NCBI RefSeq assembly: GCF_023515955.1
Contig: NZ_CP097322.1
Span: forward strand, 2,420,001-2,484,000
Source: Streptomyces sp. RerS4
Lineage (GTDB): Bacteria > Actinomycetota > Actinomycetes > Streptomycetales > Streptomycetaceae
Reading direction: 5' to 3'
DNA length: 64,000 bases
The position numbers were made by a program, and so were the translations under genes. Positions 51,552 to 62,113 of the stretch are shown in pieces. Under the pieces are notes generated by a model. It was not told the DNA's origin. It was given only the letters and a program-made list of their open reading frames with translations, and did no database searches. Every line of letters starts with the position of its first letter. Position 1 is the stretch's first letter.

Positions 51552-52628
51552 GCGCAGTTGGTCGGCGAAGGCGTGGTCGCGCAGCTTGTTGAGGGTCTTC
51601 GACTCGATCTGGCGGATCCGTTCGCGGGTGACGCCGAAGATCCGGCCGATCTCCTCCAGGGTGCGCGGGCGGCCGTCGGCGAGCCCGTAGCGGAGTTGGA
51701 CGACCTTGCGTTCGCGCTCGCCGAGGGTGGACAGCACGGCTTCCAGGTGCTCGCGGAGCAGGAAGAAGGCGGCGGATTCCACGGGGGACGCGGCGTCGCC
51801 GTCCTCGATCAGGTCGCCGAGGGCGACGTCGTCCTCCTCGCCGACCGGGGCGTGCAGGGAGACCGGCTCCTGGGCGAGCCGGAGCACCTCCAGGACGCGC
51901 TCGGGGGTCAGTTCGAGGTGGACGGCGACCTCTTCGGCGGTGGGCTCGTAGCCCCGCTCCTGGAGCATGCGGCGCTGGACGCGGACGACGCGGTTGATCA
52001 GCTCGACGACATGCACGGGGACGCGGATGGTACGGGCCTGGTCGGCGAGGGCCCGTGACATCGCCTGCCGGATCCACCAGGTGGCGTAGGTGGAGAACTT
52101 GTAGCCGCGCGCGTAGTCGAACTTCTCAACGGCCCGGATCAGCCCGAGGTTCCCCTCCTGGACCAGGTCGAGCATGGTGAGGCCGCGGCCCACGTAGCGC
52201 TTGGCGACGGAGACGACGAGCCGCAGGTTCGACTCGATGAGCCGGCGTTTGGCCATGCGGCCCATGACGACGAGCTTGTCGAGGTCGAGGGCGAGGCGGG
52301 AGTCGAGGTCCGGGGTGGTGCCGAGCTTCTCCTCGGCGAACAGTCCCGCTTCCACGCGGCGCGCGAGGTCGACCTCCTCGGCGGCGGTGAGCAGCGGGAT
52401 CCTGCCTATCTCGCGCAGGTACTGGCGGAAGAGGTCGGCGGAGGGGCCCGCGCCGCCCGTGGTGTCCCTGGTGCGGGAGCGGGCGAGGGGCTGCGGCTCG
52501 ATCAGTTCGAGGACCTCGGGTTCGTCCCGTTCCGGTTCGTCCATCGCCTCGGCCTCCGGGAGGTCGACCGCGGCGGGCGTGTCGGCGGCGGGGCGGCTCA
52601 CGTTCACGGTCAGGGTCTGGGTCTGCAC
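51537..52628 (-). CDS. hrdA: Principal-type RNA polymerase sigma factor HrdA
   Basis: A 363-residue group 1/2 sigma-70 factor. Region 1.2 ([19 protein letters not shown]), region 2 with the core-binding and -10 recognition helices ([31 protein letters not shown]), region 3 and region 4.2 ([20 protein letters not shown]) are all present; the long acidic region 1.1 of HrdB is absent. The map position matches S. coelicolor hrdA. GTG 52628 follows GGAGGT. Streptomyces HrdA is dispensable for growth in the laboratory. Confidence 0.9.
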   Translation of the reverse strand: MQTQTLTVNVSRPAADTPAAVDLPEAEAMDEPERDEPEVLELIEPQPLARSRTRDTTGGAGPSADLFRQYLREIGRIPLLTAAEEVDLARRVEAGLFAEEKLGTTPDLDSRLALDLDKLVVMGRMAKRRLIESNLRLVVSVAKRYVGRGLTMLDLVQEGNLGLIRAVEKFDYARGYKFSTYATWWIRQAMSRALADQARTIRVPVHVVELINRVVRVQRRMLQERGYEPTAEEVAVHLELTPERVLEVLRLAQEPVSLHAPVGEEDDVALGDLIEDGDAASPVESAAFFLLREHLEAVLSTLGERERKVVQLRYGLADGRPRTLEEIGRIFGVTRERIRQIESKTLNKLRDHAFADQLRGYLD

Positions 52629-52802
52629 GGGGGCGACCTCCAGGGCTCCGAGGACGGTGGCACCGCACCTCAGTGTGGGGTACGACACAACGCCGCCACG
52701 AGGGGTGTGCGTGCACTTTCTGAGTCCGGTGCGTGACCGGATGGTTACCCATCGGCGAGAACCCCGATGCGGATCGGACGCATGTCCGAGATGATCGACA
52801 TC

Positions 52803-53414
52803 ATGTCTTCGCACGGAACCTACGAAACGCACGTGACGGTCCGCTGCCCGGACGAGCGGGAGTTGGCCCGGCTGGAATCCTGGGCGGGCGCGCGGGAACT
52901 GAAGGTCACGCACATCCACCTGGCCCGGGGTCGGACCCTCTCGCAGCCGATGCTGACGCTGCCGGACCGTACGGGGCACGAGCGGCTGGTCCCGCAGTTG
53001 CGGGCGGCGGGCTTCACCCCGGTCCGGGTCAAGATCGAGACGGTTCCCTGGACGACGGACCGGCCGGGGCCGGGCGGCGGTTACTACGAGCACCACCTGA
53101 AGCTGCGGCTGCCGGGCACGTACGACCACGCGGCGCTGGAGGCACTGGTGGTGCCGCATGGGGCGCACCTGTCCTGGAACGCCCGGCGCGTCCTGCCGGG
53201 GACGACGGGTGATCACGAACGGTTCGTCACGCAGCGCTGCCGGGGCACGGCCTCGCGGGCGACGGCCGCCTGCGACACGCTCATCGCGGAGTTGGTGGAG
53301 GCGGGGTACGAGATCCGCTCGGAGGAGCGGGAATTCGTGCTGTACGACAGCGATCTGTCCGTGGACGACGGGTGGATCGAAGGATGGGACGACAGGGAGG
53401 GGACGGCCGGATGA
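52803..53414 (+). CDS. Hypothetical protein with two repeated halves
   Basis: A 203-residue protein of unknown function. Its halves look like repeats: residues about 5-90 ([20 protein letters not shown] ... [20 protein letters not shown]) and about 95-190 ([20 protein letters not shown] ... [20 protein letters not shown]), each a beta-alpha-beta pattern. No catalytic motif. The start is uncertain: ATG 52803 begins the first repeat; ATG 52791 and 52767 are alternatives. It overlaps the nucleotidyltransferase gene by ATGA and is divergent from hrdA. Confidence 0.7.
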   Translation: MSSHGTYETHVTVRCPDERELARLESWAGARELKVTHIHLARGRTLSQPMLTLPDRTGHERLVPQLRAAGFTPVRVKIETVPWTTDRPGPGGGYYEHHLKLRLPGTYDHAALEALVVPHGAHLSWNARRVLPGTTGDHERFVTQRCRGTASRATAACDTLIAELVEAGYEIRSEEREFVLYDSDLSVDDGWIEGWDDREGTAG

Positions 53415-54376
53415 ACGGCAATGACGGTACGGGGAACCCGCGCTCCGACTGGGCGCGGCGGCAGGAGGAGCTGCCGAGGACGTCGACCACGGGACTGGCG
53501 GAGCCGGGCCGTGAGGGCGACCTGTTCTTCGACCCGGCGCTCAAGCACTTCGCCCACGGGTACCGGGTCGCCGACACGGCGGTCGACCCCGGGCTGCGGC
53601 CGGCCTGGCAGGCCGCCCGGCGTCGGGCCCTGGACGTGATGGTGCGCGGGGTCGCCGAGTCCGGCTGGGCGGACTCGCTGGTGCTGCGCGGCAGCATGCT
53701 GATGGCGAGCTGGTTCGGGGCGCCCGCGCGGGAGCCGCACGACCTGGACTTCATCGTGGTCCCGCAGGACTGGGGGATCGAGGAGGCCCGTACGGAGCGG
53801 ATGCTGACGGCGATCGCGGAGGCCGCCGAGCGGGTCGCCGCGCGGGAGGGTGGCCTGGTGGTCGCGGCGGCCGGGGCGGTCTGCGAGGACATCTGGACGT
53901 ACGAGCGGGTCCCGGGGCGGCGTCTGGTGCTGCCCTGGTCCGCGCCGGGGCTGCCCGGCGGGCAGGTGCAGCTGGACTTCGTCTTCAACGAACGGCTGCC
54001 CGCGCCGGCGGAGCCCACCGAGGTCGCGGGCGTACGCGTGCCGGCGGCCACGCCCGAACTGTCCCTGGCCTGGAAGCTGGTGTGGCTGGCCACGGACATG
54101 TACCCGCAGGGCAAGGACCTCTACGACGCCGTGCTGCTGGCCGAGCGGTACGCGGCCCCGTACGAGCTGGTGCACACGGTCTTCCGGGAGTCGGGCGAGT
54201 TCTTCCCGCCGGGCGCCGCCGAGGACGCGCCGGTGACGTTGGAGGCGTTCGCCGAGGCGCGGTGGGTCGACTGGGAGCAGTTCGCGCAGGAGTACCCGGG
54301 GGTGGGCGGTTCGGCGGAGGCCTACGCGGGGCGGCTGCTGGCGGCGCTGGGGCCGACGTTCGCGGGACGGGACTGA
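53411..54376 (+). CDS. AbiEii/AbiGii-like nucleotidyltransferase
   Basis: A 321-residue protein with an AbiEii-type nucleotidyltransferase fold: [12 protein letters not shown] at about 95-106 followed by PHDLDFIV (the Asp-x-Asp pair), an acidic strand VQLDFVFN near 186 and a helical tail ([24 protein letters not shown]). AbiEii toxins nucleotidylate RNA or GTP-binding targets in phage abortive infection; here no AbiEi antitoxin is present, and the partner is an unrelated duplicated protein translationally coupled to it. Role unknown; conserved placement next to hrdA is recalled from Streptomyces. Confidence 0.78.
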   Translation: MNGNDGTGNPRSDWARRQEELPRTSTTGLAEPGREGDLFFDPALKHFAHGYRVADTAVDPGLRPAWQAARRRALDVMVRGVAESGWADSLVLRGSMLMASWFGAPAREPHDLDFIVVPQDWGIEEARTERMLTAIAEAAERVAAREGGLVVAAAGAVCEDIWTYERVPGRRLVLPWSAPGLPGGQVQLDFVFNERLPAPAEPTEVAGVRVPAATPELSLAWKLVWLATDMYPQGKDLYDAVLLAERYAAPYELVHTVFRESGEFFPPGAAEDAPVTLEAFAEARWVDWEQFAQEYPGVGGSAEAYAGRLLAALGPTFAGRD

Positions 54377-54412
54377 GGACGGCTGAGGGGGGCTGGGGCT
54401 GGGGGCGGCGGC

Positions 54413-56500
54413 TCAGGCGGGTTCGACGCGGACCGCGCACACCTTGAACTCCGGCATCCGGGACACCGGGTCCAGGGCGGGGTTGGTGAGGGTGTTGGCG
54501 CGGCCCTCCCCCGGCCAGTGGAACGGCATGAAGACCGTGTCGGCGCGGATGGCGTCGGTGATGCGGGCCGGCGCCACCGCACGGCCCCGGCGGGAGGTGA
54601 CGGCGAGCGGGGCGCCGTCGTCGACCCCGAGGCGGGCCGCGAGACGGGGGTGGAGTTCCACGAAGGGCCCGGGGGCGGCGGCGTTGAGCTCGTCCACCCG
54701 CCGGGTCTGCGCGCCGGACTGGTACTGGGCGACGACCCGCCCGGTGGTGAGCAGCAGAGGGTAGTCCGCGTCGGGGGTCTCGGCGGCGGCGCGGTGGGAG
54801 ACGGGTACGAACCGGGCCCGGCCGTCGTCGGTGGCGAAGCGGTCCAGGAAGAGGCGGGGGGTGCCCTCGGAGCCGGTGGGGCAGGGCCAGAAGACGCCCT
54901 GTTCGGCTTCGACGCGGGCGTAGGAGATGCCCGAGTAGTCGGCCGGTCCGCCCGCGGAGGCGCGGCGCAGCTCCTCGAAGACCTCTTCGGGGTCGGTGGG
55001 GAAGCCCTTCTCCACGCCGAGGCGGGCGGCGAGTCCGTGCAGCACGTCCAGGTCGCTGCGGACGCCGGGCGGCGGGCTGAGGGCGCGGCGGCGCAGCAGG
55101 ACGCGGCCCTCCAGGTTGGTGGTGGTGCCGGTCTCCTCCGCCCACTGGGTGACGGGCAGGACCACGTCGGCGAGCGCGGCGGTCTCGGAGAGGACCACGT
55201 CGGCGACGGCGAGGAAGTCGAGGGAGCGGATCCGGTCCTCGATGTGGGCGGCGCGTGGGGCGGAGACCACGGGGTTGGAGCCCATGAGGAGCAGGGCCCG
55301 TACGTCGGTGCCCAGGGCATCGAGGAGTTCGTAGGCACTGCGGCCGGGGCCGGGCAGGGTGTCGGGGTCGACGCCCCAGATCCGGGCGACGTGGGCGCGG
55401 GCGGCGGGGTCGGTCAGCTTGCGGTAGCCGGGCAGTTGGTCGGCCTTCTGACCGTGTTCGCGGCCGCCCTGGCCGTTGCCCTGGCCGGTGAGGCAGCCGT
55501 AGCCGGAGAGCGGGCGGCCGGCGCGGCCGGTCGCGAGGCACAGGTTGATCCAGGCGCCGACGGTGTCGGTGCCCTTGGACTGCTGCTCGGGGCCGCGGGC
55601 GGTGAGGACCATCGCGGACTCGGGGGCGCAGAACAATTCCACGGCCCGGCGCAGTTGCGGGACCGCGACGCCGGTGACGCGTTCGACCAGTTCCGGCCAG
55701 TGGGCCATCGCGGCGGCGCGGGCGTCCTCCCAGCCGGTGGTGCGGGCGGCGATGAACTCCGCGTCGGTGCGGCCCTCGGCCACCACGAGGTGCAGGAGCC
55801 CGAGGGCGAGGGCGAGGTCGGTGCCGGGTCGGGGGGCCAGGTGCAGGTCGGCCTGCTCGGCGGTGCGGGTGCGGCGGGGGTCGACGACGATCAGGGTGCC
55901 GCCGTTCGCCTTCAGTTCGGTGAGGTAGCGCAGGGCGGGGGGCATCGTCTCGGCCAGGTTGGAGCCGACGAGGATCACGCAGCCGGTGCGCGGGATGTCC
56001 TCCAGGGGGAAGGGCAGGCCGCGGTCGAGGCCGAAGGCCCGCTGGTGCGCGGCGGCGGCCGAGGACATGCAAAAACGCCCGTTGTAGTCGATCTGGGAGG
56101 TGCGCAGGGCGACGCGGGCGAACTTGCCGAGGGCGTACGCCTTCTCGTTGGTCAGTCCGCCGCCGCCGAACACGCCGACCGCGTCGTGCCCGTGGGCGCG
56201 GGCCGTGCGGGTGAGGCCCTCGGCGACGGCGTCGAGGGCCTCCTCCCAGCCGGCCGGTACGAGGGGCCCGCCGGGGCGGGTGCGCATCAGCGGCTCGGTC
56301 AGGCGCACCCGGGAGGAGAGCACGGCGGGCGCGGTGCGTCCCTTGCCGCACAGCGCGCCCCGGTTGACGGGGAAGTCGGCCCGCTCCTCGACCGTCACGC
56401 CCGCGCCGTCGGATGTGGGGCGCAGGTTCATCCCGCACTGGAGCGCGCAGTACGGGCAGTGCGTGGCGGTGGCGGCGGGGGCGGAGTCCGGGATGGGCAT
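54413..56500 (-). CDS. nasA: Assimilatory nitrate reductase-type molybdopterin oxidoreductase
   Basis: A 695-residue molybdopterin enzyme of the DMSO-reductase family. The N-terminal 4Fe-4S ligands are CPYC-x3-C near 15-22 and GALCGKG near 50. It has the molybdopterin and dinucleotide-binding domains and the C-terminal beta-barrel (TGRVVAQYQSG, TVFMPFHWP). No TAT signal, so it is cytosolic. This matches NasA/NarB, reducing nitrate to nitrite. Its nearby CbiX-like chelatase could serve sirohaem. A GTTAC-based GlnR-like box lies 23-49 bases upstream. A formate dehydrogenase-type role is a weaker alternative. Confidence 0.85.
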   Translation of the reverse strand: MPIPDSAPAATATHCPYCALQCGMNLRPTSDGAGVTVEERADFPVNRGALCGKGRTAPAVLSSRVRLTEPLMRTRPGGPLVPAGWEEALDAVAEGLTRTARAHGHDAVGVFGGGGLTNEKAYALGKFARVALRTSQIDYNGRFCMSSAAAAHQRAFGLDRGLPFPLEDIPRTGCVILVGSNLAETMPPALRYLTELKANGGTLIVVDPRRTRTAEQADLHLAPRPGTDLALALGLLHLVVAEGRTDAEFIAARTTGWEDARAAAMAHWPELVERVTGVAVPQLRRAVELFCAPESAMVLTARGPEQQSKGTDTVGAWINLCLATGRAGRPLSGYGCLTGQGNGQGGREHGQKADQLPGYRKLTDPAARAHVARIWGVDPDTLPGPGRSAYELLDALGTDVRALLLMGSNPVVSAPRAAHIEDRIRSLDFLAVADVVLSETAALADVVLPVTQWAEETGTTTNLEGRVLLRRRALSPPPGVRSDLDVLHGLAARLGVEKGFPTDPEEVFEELRRASAGGPADYSGISYARVEAEQGVFWPCPTGSEGTPRLFLDRFATDDGRARFVPVSHRAAAETPDADYPLLLTTGRVVAQYQSGAQTRRVDELNAAAPGPFVELHPRLAARLGVDDGAPLAVTSRRGRAVAPARITDAIRADTVFMPFHWPGEGRANTLTNPALDPVSRMPEFKVCAVRVEPA

Positions 56501-56522
56501 GCGCCCAGCGTGCGACGCGGGT

Positions 56523-56549
56523 GTTACACGGGCCGCCCCGCCACGTTAC
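56523..56549. promoter_or_regulatory. Candidate GlnR box upstream of nasA
   Basis: GTTAC-N6-CGCCC-N6-GTTAC. Two perfect GTnAC a-sites at the 22-bp period used by Streptomyces GlnR; the intervening b-site is poor. Confidence 0.5.
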
Positions 56550-56663
56550 GACCAGGGATGTTCCCCCTCAGCACGCCTCACCGACACCGGTGAGCCCCGC
56601 CCGGTCGCCGGCCGGCCGTGCCCGACACGAACCGCCCCGAGCCGCCCCAGCCCGCCCCCGAAG

Positions 56664-57497
<834 letters not shown>

Positions 57498-58205
57498 TCA
57501 GTGTGCCAGAGCCCCCAGCGCCCGCGACACCCCTTCCTCCTTCGGTCCCAGGAACCGGGGTCGCGGCTCGAAGGTCGCGTCCACCGCCGCCTTGCCCGCC
57601 GCGAAGACCTCGCGGACGCCGCCGTAGTACCAGGTCGCGTCGTGGACGTCGGCGACGCCGACCCCGTACGACTCCACGCCCGCCGCCTGGCACAGCGCGA
57701 CGGCCCTGCGTATGTGGAAGCCCTGGCTGATCAGGATCGCCCGGTGCACCCCGAATATCTCCCGGGCCCGCACGCACGAGTCCCATGTGTCGAAGCCGGC
57801 GTAATCGCTGACGATCCGCTCCCCCGGCACGCCCCGCCCCGTGAGGTAGGTCCGCATGGCGTCGGGCTCGTCGTACCCGACGCGGCTGTTGTCGCCGGTG
57901 ACCAGGACGACCTTCACCTTCCCCGCCCGGTACAGCTCGACGGCCGCGTCCAGCCGGTCGGCCAGGTACGGCGTGGGCCGGCCGTTCCACAACCCCGCGC
58001 CGAACACCACCGCCACCTCCGCCGCCGGCGCGCCGGCGGTCGTGCGCAGCCGGTCGGCGGCCACCGCGTGCGTCCACGCCGAGGGCAGCAGCGCCAAAAC
58101 GCAACCAGCCATGACCACCCGCACCGCCCGCCTGCGGGCCCGCACGCTCCTCGGCAGCCGAAGCCGCCACCACGCGCCGACCCGCTTCCCCTCCGACCTC
58201 TCCAT
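57498..58205 (-). CDS. SanA/YdcF family membrane-anchored protein
   Basis: A 235-residue protein of the DUF218 (SanA/ElyC/YdcF) group. N-terminal basic stretch and one membrane helix (about 28-47), then the domain: VVFGAGLWNGRPTPYLADRL, VTGDNS, DEPDAMR and GFHIRRA motifs. SanA in E. coli affects vancomycin entry at high temperature, and ElyC acts in envelope biogenesis. ATG 58205 has a GA-rich site upstream. Stop is 40 bp before the downstream SDR, so the two may be co-transcribed. Confidence 0.85.
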   Translation of the reverse strand: MERSEGKRVGAWWRLRLPRSVRARRRAVRVVMAGCVLALLPSAWTHAVAADRLRTTAGAPAAEVAVVFGAGLWNGRPTPYLADRLDAAVELYRAGKVKVVLVTGDNSRVGYDEPDAMRTYLTGRGVPGERIVSDYAGFDTWDSCVRAREIFGVHRAILISQGFHIRRAVALCQAAGVESYGVGVADVHDATWYYGGVREVFAAGKAAVDATFEPRPRFLGPKEEGVSRALGALAH

Positions 58206-58567
58206 GACCCGTCCCCCCTCGCCCACACCCACCGCTTACGCAAAAGATCGCGTCGTTCGCACGGGTTGACGAGCCGGCCCCGACCTCCAGTTCCCCACCC
58301 CCCTCCTTTCACTCGTACGAATGACCGAGTGAGCAGGCGGAAAACACCCGTCACCCCGCCGCAACGCCCCCGCAACCTGGCCCCCGCAGGATCGATCCAT
58401 GACGGAGCCGGTGCACCCTCCCGAAGCCCAGACCCTCGCCTCCCCGCCCCCTTCCCCGCCCTCCCCTTCGGCAGCGCGGCCGAGCTGCTGACCCGGATAA
58501 CCGACCAGCTCGGCACCCAGCTCAGCGGCCTGCGCCCGCCACGCGCCCGGCACCACGGAGCCCTCCC
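58206..58567. other. 362-bp gap with a possible broken small gene
   Basis: The gap between the divergent SanA-like and chelatase genes. ATG 58399 opens a frame of 30 codons (MTEPVHPPEAQ...), and a different frame shortly after holds a protein-like stretch (AAELLTRITDQLGTQLSGLRP). A shift within the C-rich run at about 58445-58470 would join them. The rest is without obvious features; the chelatase promoter must be here. Confidence 0.35.
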
Positions 58568-59338
58568 ATGCAGCCCACCCTCGTCGCCGTGGCCCACGGC
58601 AGCCGCGACCCGCGCGCCCTCCCCACCGTCCTCGCCCTCCTCGAACGCGTCCGCGAGCTGCGCCCGCGCCTCGACGTCCGCCTCGGACACGTGGAGCTGA
58701 ACGCGCCCCTGCTGAGCGACACCCTGAGCCGGCTCTCCGCCGAGGCCGAGGCCGACACCGACGCCCCCACGCACCCCGACGCGGACCCCCACGCCGTCCT
58801 CGTCCCCCTCCTCCTCGGCCGCGGCACCCACGTCAAGCGGGACCTCCCCGCCACCGCCGCCCGTGCCGCCCGCCTGCGGACCCGGGTCGCGGACCCGCTC
58901 GGCCCGCACCCCCTGCTGGTGGAAGCCCTGTTCGAGCGGCTCCTGGAGGCCGGCTGGACCCCGGGCACCGCGGTGGTCCTCGCCGCGGCCGGATCACGTG
59001 ACGCCGACTCCGCGGCCGACACCCGGCGCAGCGCCGCCCTGCTGTCCGAACGGCTCGGCGGGGTGGCGGTGGTCCCGGGCTACGCCTCGGCGGCCGCGCC
59101 GAGCGTGCCCGACGCCGTACGCGCGCTCCGGGCCGCCGGTCACCACCGGGTCGCGGTGGCCTCGTACTTCGCGGCGCCGGGCCGGTTCGCCGGCGTCTGC
59201 GCGGCCGCCTCGCCGGGGCCCGCGTCCGCCCCGCTCGGCGACCACCCGGCCCTCGCCCGGCTCGTGCTGCGCCGCTACGACCAAGCCCTCGCCATGCGCC
59301 GGTACCCGCGCGAACCGGCCATCGCCGCCATCGCGTAA
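58568..59338 (+). CDS. Sirohydrochlorin chelatase-like (CbiX family)
   Basis: A 256-residue double-CbiX protein. The first half has the metal-site motif [12 protein letters not shown] (His10) and [15 protein letters not shown] with a second His; the second half ([13 protein letters not shown]) keeps the fold but has lost the His. Such proteins insert iron or cobalt into sirohydrochlorin, giving sirohaem for nitrite and sulfite reductases. The nasA gene 2 kb away fits a nitrogen-assimilation context, but no nirB is seen in the window. Confidence 0.85.
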   Translation: MQPTLVAVAHGSRDPRALPTVLALLERVRELRPRLDVRLGHVELNAPLLSDTLSRLSAEAEADTDAPTHPDADPHAVLVPLLLGRGTHVKRDLPATAARAARLRTRVADPLGPHPLLVEALFERLLEAGWTPGTAVVLAAAGSRDADSAADTRRSAALLSERLGGVAVVPGYASAAAPSVPDAVRALRAAGHHRVAVASYFAAPGRFAGVCAAASPGPASAPLGDHPALARLVLRRYDQALAMRRYPREPAIAAIA

Positions 59339-59382
59339 CGGCCGGCCGGCCGCCGGTCGCCCGCAATGTCGGCCGCTGCGGT

Positions 59383-59388
59383 TACCGT
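59383..59388 (+). promoter_or_regulatory. -10 box of dgt
   Basis: TACCGT, then six bases, then ATG 59395; no ribosome-binding site. Confidence 0.5.
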
Positions 59389-59394
59389 CGGAGC

Positions 59395-60711
59395 ATGGAA
59401 GGCACCCCGCACGCCCCCGCCTACGACTCCTACGATCCGGCCGCCACCGAGCGCTTCGCCGTCGAGCCCGACAAACGGCCCGGCCGTACCGCCTTCCAAC
59501 GCGACCGCGCCCGCGTGCTGCACTCGGCCGCGCTGCGCCGCCTCGCCGGCAAGACGCAGGTCGTCACGCCGGGCAGCCGTTCCTACGACTGGGACGCGAG
59601 CCCCCGTACCCGGCTGACGCACTCCCTGGAGTGCGCGCAGGTCGGACGGGAGCTCGGCGCGGCCCTCGGCTGCGATCCCGACCTGGTCGAGGCGGCCTGC
59701 CTCTCCCACGACATGGGCCACCCGCCCTTCGGGCACAACGGCGAGGAGGCGCTCAACGAGTTCGCCAAGGACTGCGGCGGCTTCGAGGGCAACGCCCAGT
59801 CCCTGCGCCTGCTGACCCGACTGGAGCCCAAACGGTTCGTCCCCGACCCGGCCGGCGGCGCCCTCGTCAGCGTCGGCCTCAACCTCACCCGCGCCAGCCT
59901 CGACGCCGCCACCAAGTACCCGTGGGCGCGCGGCAGCCATCCCACCGACCCCGATTCGGTGAAGTTCGGCGCCTACGAGGACGACCTGCCGGTCTTCGAG
60001 TGGCTACGGCGCGGCGCGCCCGCCGACCGCAAGTGCTTCGAGGCCCAGGTCATGGACTGGTCGGACGACGTGGCGTACTCCGTCCACGACTTCGAGGACG
60101 GTCTGCACGCCGGCCACATCGACCCCAACCTCCTGTTCGCCGAACCCGAGCGCAACGCCATCTGGCAGGTCGCCATCGGCCGGTACGTGCCCGCCGACAC
60201 CGACCCCCAGGAGCTGCGCGAGGCCCTCGACCGGCTGATGGAGGAGGACTGGTGGCCGCACGGCTACGACGGCTCCGCCGTGGCCCAGGCCCGGCTGAAG
60301 GACGCCACCAGCCAGCTGATCGGCCGTTTCTGTCTGGCGGCGGAGAACGCCACCCGTGAGGCGTACGGTTTCGGCCCGCTCACCCGCTACACCGCCGAGC
60401 TGGTGGTTCCCCGTCAGGCGCGCAACGAGTGCGCGGTCCTGAAGACCGTCGCCGACCTCTACGTGATGCAGCGCGAGGAGCAGGAGCGGCTGCGCGCCGA
60501 CCAGCGCGTGGTCCTGGCCGAATTGGCCGAGGCGCTCAGCGCCCGCGCGCCCGAGGGACTGGACCCGCAGTTCCGCGCGATCTTCGACGCCGCGCCGGAC
60601 GACAGGGCGAGGAAACGCGCGGTCATCGACCAGATCGCCGCCCTCACGGACGCCTCCGCCCGCTCCCTGCACGCCCGTCTCACCCGCCGCCCGCGACGCG
60701 CCGAAGGGTGA
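59395..60711 (+). CDS. dgt: Deoxyguanosinetriphosphate triphosphohydrolase-like protein
   Basis: A 438-residue HD-domain dNTP triphosphohydrolase, splitting dNTPs to deoxynucleoside and triphosphate. The HD motif is visible: RLTHSLE with His, and [15 protein letters not shown] containing HD and the second His; a downstream Asp lies in [11 protein letters not shown]. Length is typical of the actinobacterial type. Upstream of dnaG with one gene between; that order is recalled as conserved in Streptomyces. Confidence 0.94.
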   Translation: MEGTPHAPAYDSYDPAATERFAVEPDKRPGRTAFQRDRARVLHSAALRRLAGKTQVVTPGSRSYDWDASPRTRLTHSLECAQVGRELGAALGCDPDLVEAACLSHDMGHPPFGHNGEEALNEFAKDCGGFEGNAQSLRLLTRLEPKRFVPDPAGGALVSVGLNLTRASLDAATKYPWARGSHPTDPDSVKFGAYEDDLPVFEWLRRGAPADRKCFEAQVMDWSDDVAYSVHDFEDGLHAGHIDPNLLFAEPERNAIWQVAIGRYVPADTDPQELREALDRLMEEDWWPHGYDGSAVAQARLKDATSQLIGRFCLAAENATREAYGFGPLTRYTAELVVPRQARNECAVLKTVADLYVMQREEQERLRADQRVVLAELAEALSARAPEGLDPQFRAIFDAAPDDRARKRAVIDQIAALTDASARSLHARLTRRPRRAEG

Positions 60712-60760
60712 GCCGATCGGGCCACTGCCCCTTCACGCGGCAGGCTGAGTGCGGGACGCT

Positions 60761-60780
60761 CGCATGTGGTCGCATGTGGC
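60761..60780 (+). repeat. Tandem 10-bp direct repeat in promoter region
   Basis: CGCATGTGGT and CGCATGTGGC, end to end, 25 bp before the FAD reductase start; a possible activator or repressor site. Confidence 0.5.
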
Positions 60781-60804
60781 GTAGAGGTTATGAGGAGGCA
60801 TCAG

Positions 60805-62079
60805 GTGGTCGACGCACACCAGACGTTCATCATCGTCGGCGCGGGGCTGGCCGGGGCGAAGGCAGCCGAAACGCTGAGGTCCGAGGGGTTCACGGGCCGG
60901 GTGATCCTGATCGGCGACGAGCGCGACCATCCGTACGAGCGTCCCCCGCTGTCCAAGGGCTACCTGGTGGGCAAGGAGGACCGGGACAGCGTCTTCGTGC
61001 ACAAGCCGTCCTGGTACGCGAGCGCCGACATCGAGCTGCACCTGGGCCAGCCGGCCGTCCACCTGGACCGTGACGCCAAGACCGTCCGGCTGGGCGACGG
61101 GACCCTGCTGCACTACGACAAGCTGCTGCTGGCCACCGGCGCCGAGCCGCGCCGCCTGGACATCCCCGGCACCGGCCTGGCCGGCGTGCACCACCTGCGC
61201 CGCCTCGCCCACGCCGACCTGCTGCGCAAGGCCCTGACCTCGCTCGGCCGCGACAACGGCCACCTGCTGATCGCGGGGGCGGGCTGGATCGGCCTGGAGG
61301 TCGCGGCGGCGGCCCGCGGCTACGGCGCCGAGGTCACCGTCGTCGAGCCGTTGGCCACGCCGCTGCACGCGGTGCTCGGCCCGGAGATCGGCCGGCTCTT
61401 CACCGACCTGCACAGCGAGCACGGCGTCCGCTTCCACTTCGGGGCGCGGCTGACGGAGATCGTCGGCCAGGACGGCATGGTGCTGGCGGCCCGTACGGAC
61501 GACGGGGAGGAGCACCCCGCGCACGCGGTGCTGGCCGCGATCGGGGCGGCGCCGCGCACCGCCCTCGCCGAGACCTCCGGGCTGGCCCTGGTCGACCGGG
61601 AGCACGGCGGCGGCATCGCCGTGGACGCCTCACTGCGCACCTCCGACCCGGACGTGTACGCCGTGGGGGACGTGGCGGCCGCGCACCACCCGACGCTCGG
61701 GACCCGGCTGCGCGTCGAGCACTGGGCCAACGCCCTCAACGGGGGCCCGGCCGCGGCGCGGGCCATGCTGGGGCAGGAGGTCTCGTACGACCGGGTGCCG
61801 TACTTCTTCTCCGACCAGTACGACGTGGGCCTGGAGTACTCCGGTCACGCCCCGGTGGGCGGCTACGACCAGGTGCTGATCCGGGGCGACGTGGCCAAGC
61901 GCGAGTTCATCGCGTTCTGGTTGTCGGACGGCCGGGTGCTGGCCGGGATGAACGTGAACGTGTGGGACGTCACCGAGCAGATCCAGGCCCTGATCCGGTC
62001 GAAGACGCCCGTGGACCGGGACAAGCTGGCGGATCCCAGCGTTCCGCTTTCCGCGTTGACGGGTGGCGAGGGGGCCTGA
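60805..62079 (+). CDS. FAD-dependent NAD(P)H:ferredoxin reductase-like protein
   Basis: A 424-residue flavoprotein of the rubredoxin/ferredoxin reductase group. FAD site GAGLAGAKAAE at about 10-20, NAD site IAGAGWIGLEVAAAA near 155-169, and the second FAD motif SDPDVYAVGDVA near 280. It passes electrons from NAD(P)H to a ferredoxin, commonly for a cytochrome P450 or oxygenase; neither is adjacent. GTG 60805 is fixed by AGGAGG six bases upstream. Confidence 0.93.
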   Translation: MVDAHQTFIIVGAGLAGAKAAETLRSEGFTGRVILIGDERDHPYERPPLSKGYLVGKEDRDSVFVHKPSWYASADIELHLGQPAVHLDRDAKTVRLGDGTLLHYDKLLLATGAEPRRLDIPGTGLAGVHHLRRLAHADLLRKALTSLGRDNGHLLIAGAGWIGLEVAAAARGYGAEVTVVEPLATPLHAVLGPEIGRLFTDLHSEHGVRFHFGARLTEIVGQDGMVLAARTDDGEEHPAHAVLAAIGAAPRTALAETSGLALVDREHGGGIAVDASLRTSDPDVYAVGDVAAAHHPTLGTRLRVEHWANALNGGPAAARAMLGQEVSYDRVPYFFSDQYDVGLEYSGHAPVGGYDQVLIRGDVAKREFIAFWLSDGRVLAGMNVNVWDVTEQIQALIRSKTPVDRDKLADPSVPLSALTGGEGA

Positions 62080-62101
62080 CGGGTTTGTCGGCGCCCGGCC
62101 G

Positions 62102-62107
62102 TAGAAT
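62102..62107 (+). promoter_or_regulatory. -10 box of dnaG
   Basis: TAGAAT, close to the consensus, then six bases, then GTG 62114. Confidence 0.55.
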
Positions 62108-62113
62108 TCACGC

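Noticed and set aside
53411..54376. AbiEii-like gene as a phage-defence island
   Set aside because: No AbiEi antitoxin, integrase, transposase or composition change; it lies in a conserved core region, so a defence role is not supported here.
53985..56438. 817-codon minus-strand frame overlapping nasA
   Set aside because: Arg/Pro-rich translation in a neighbouring frame of nasA; no domain visible.
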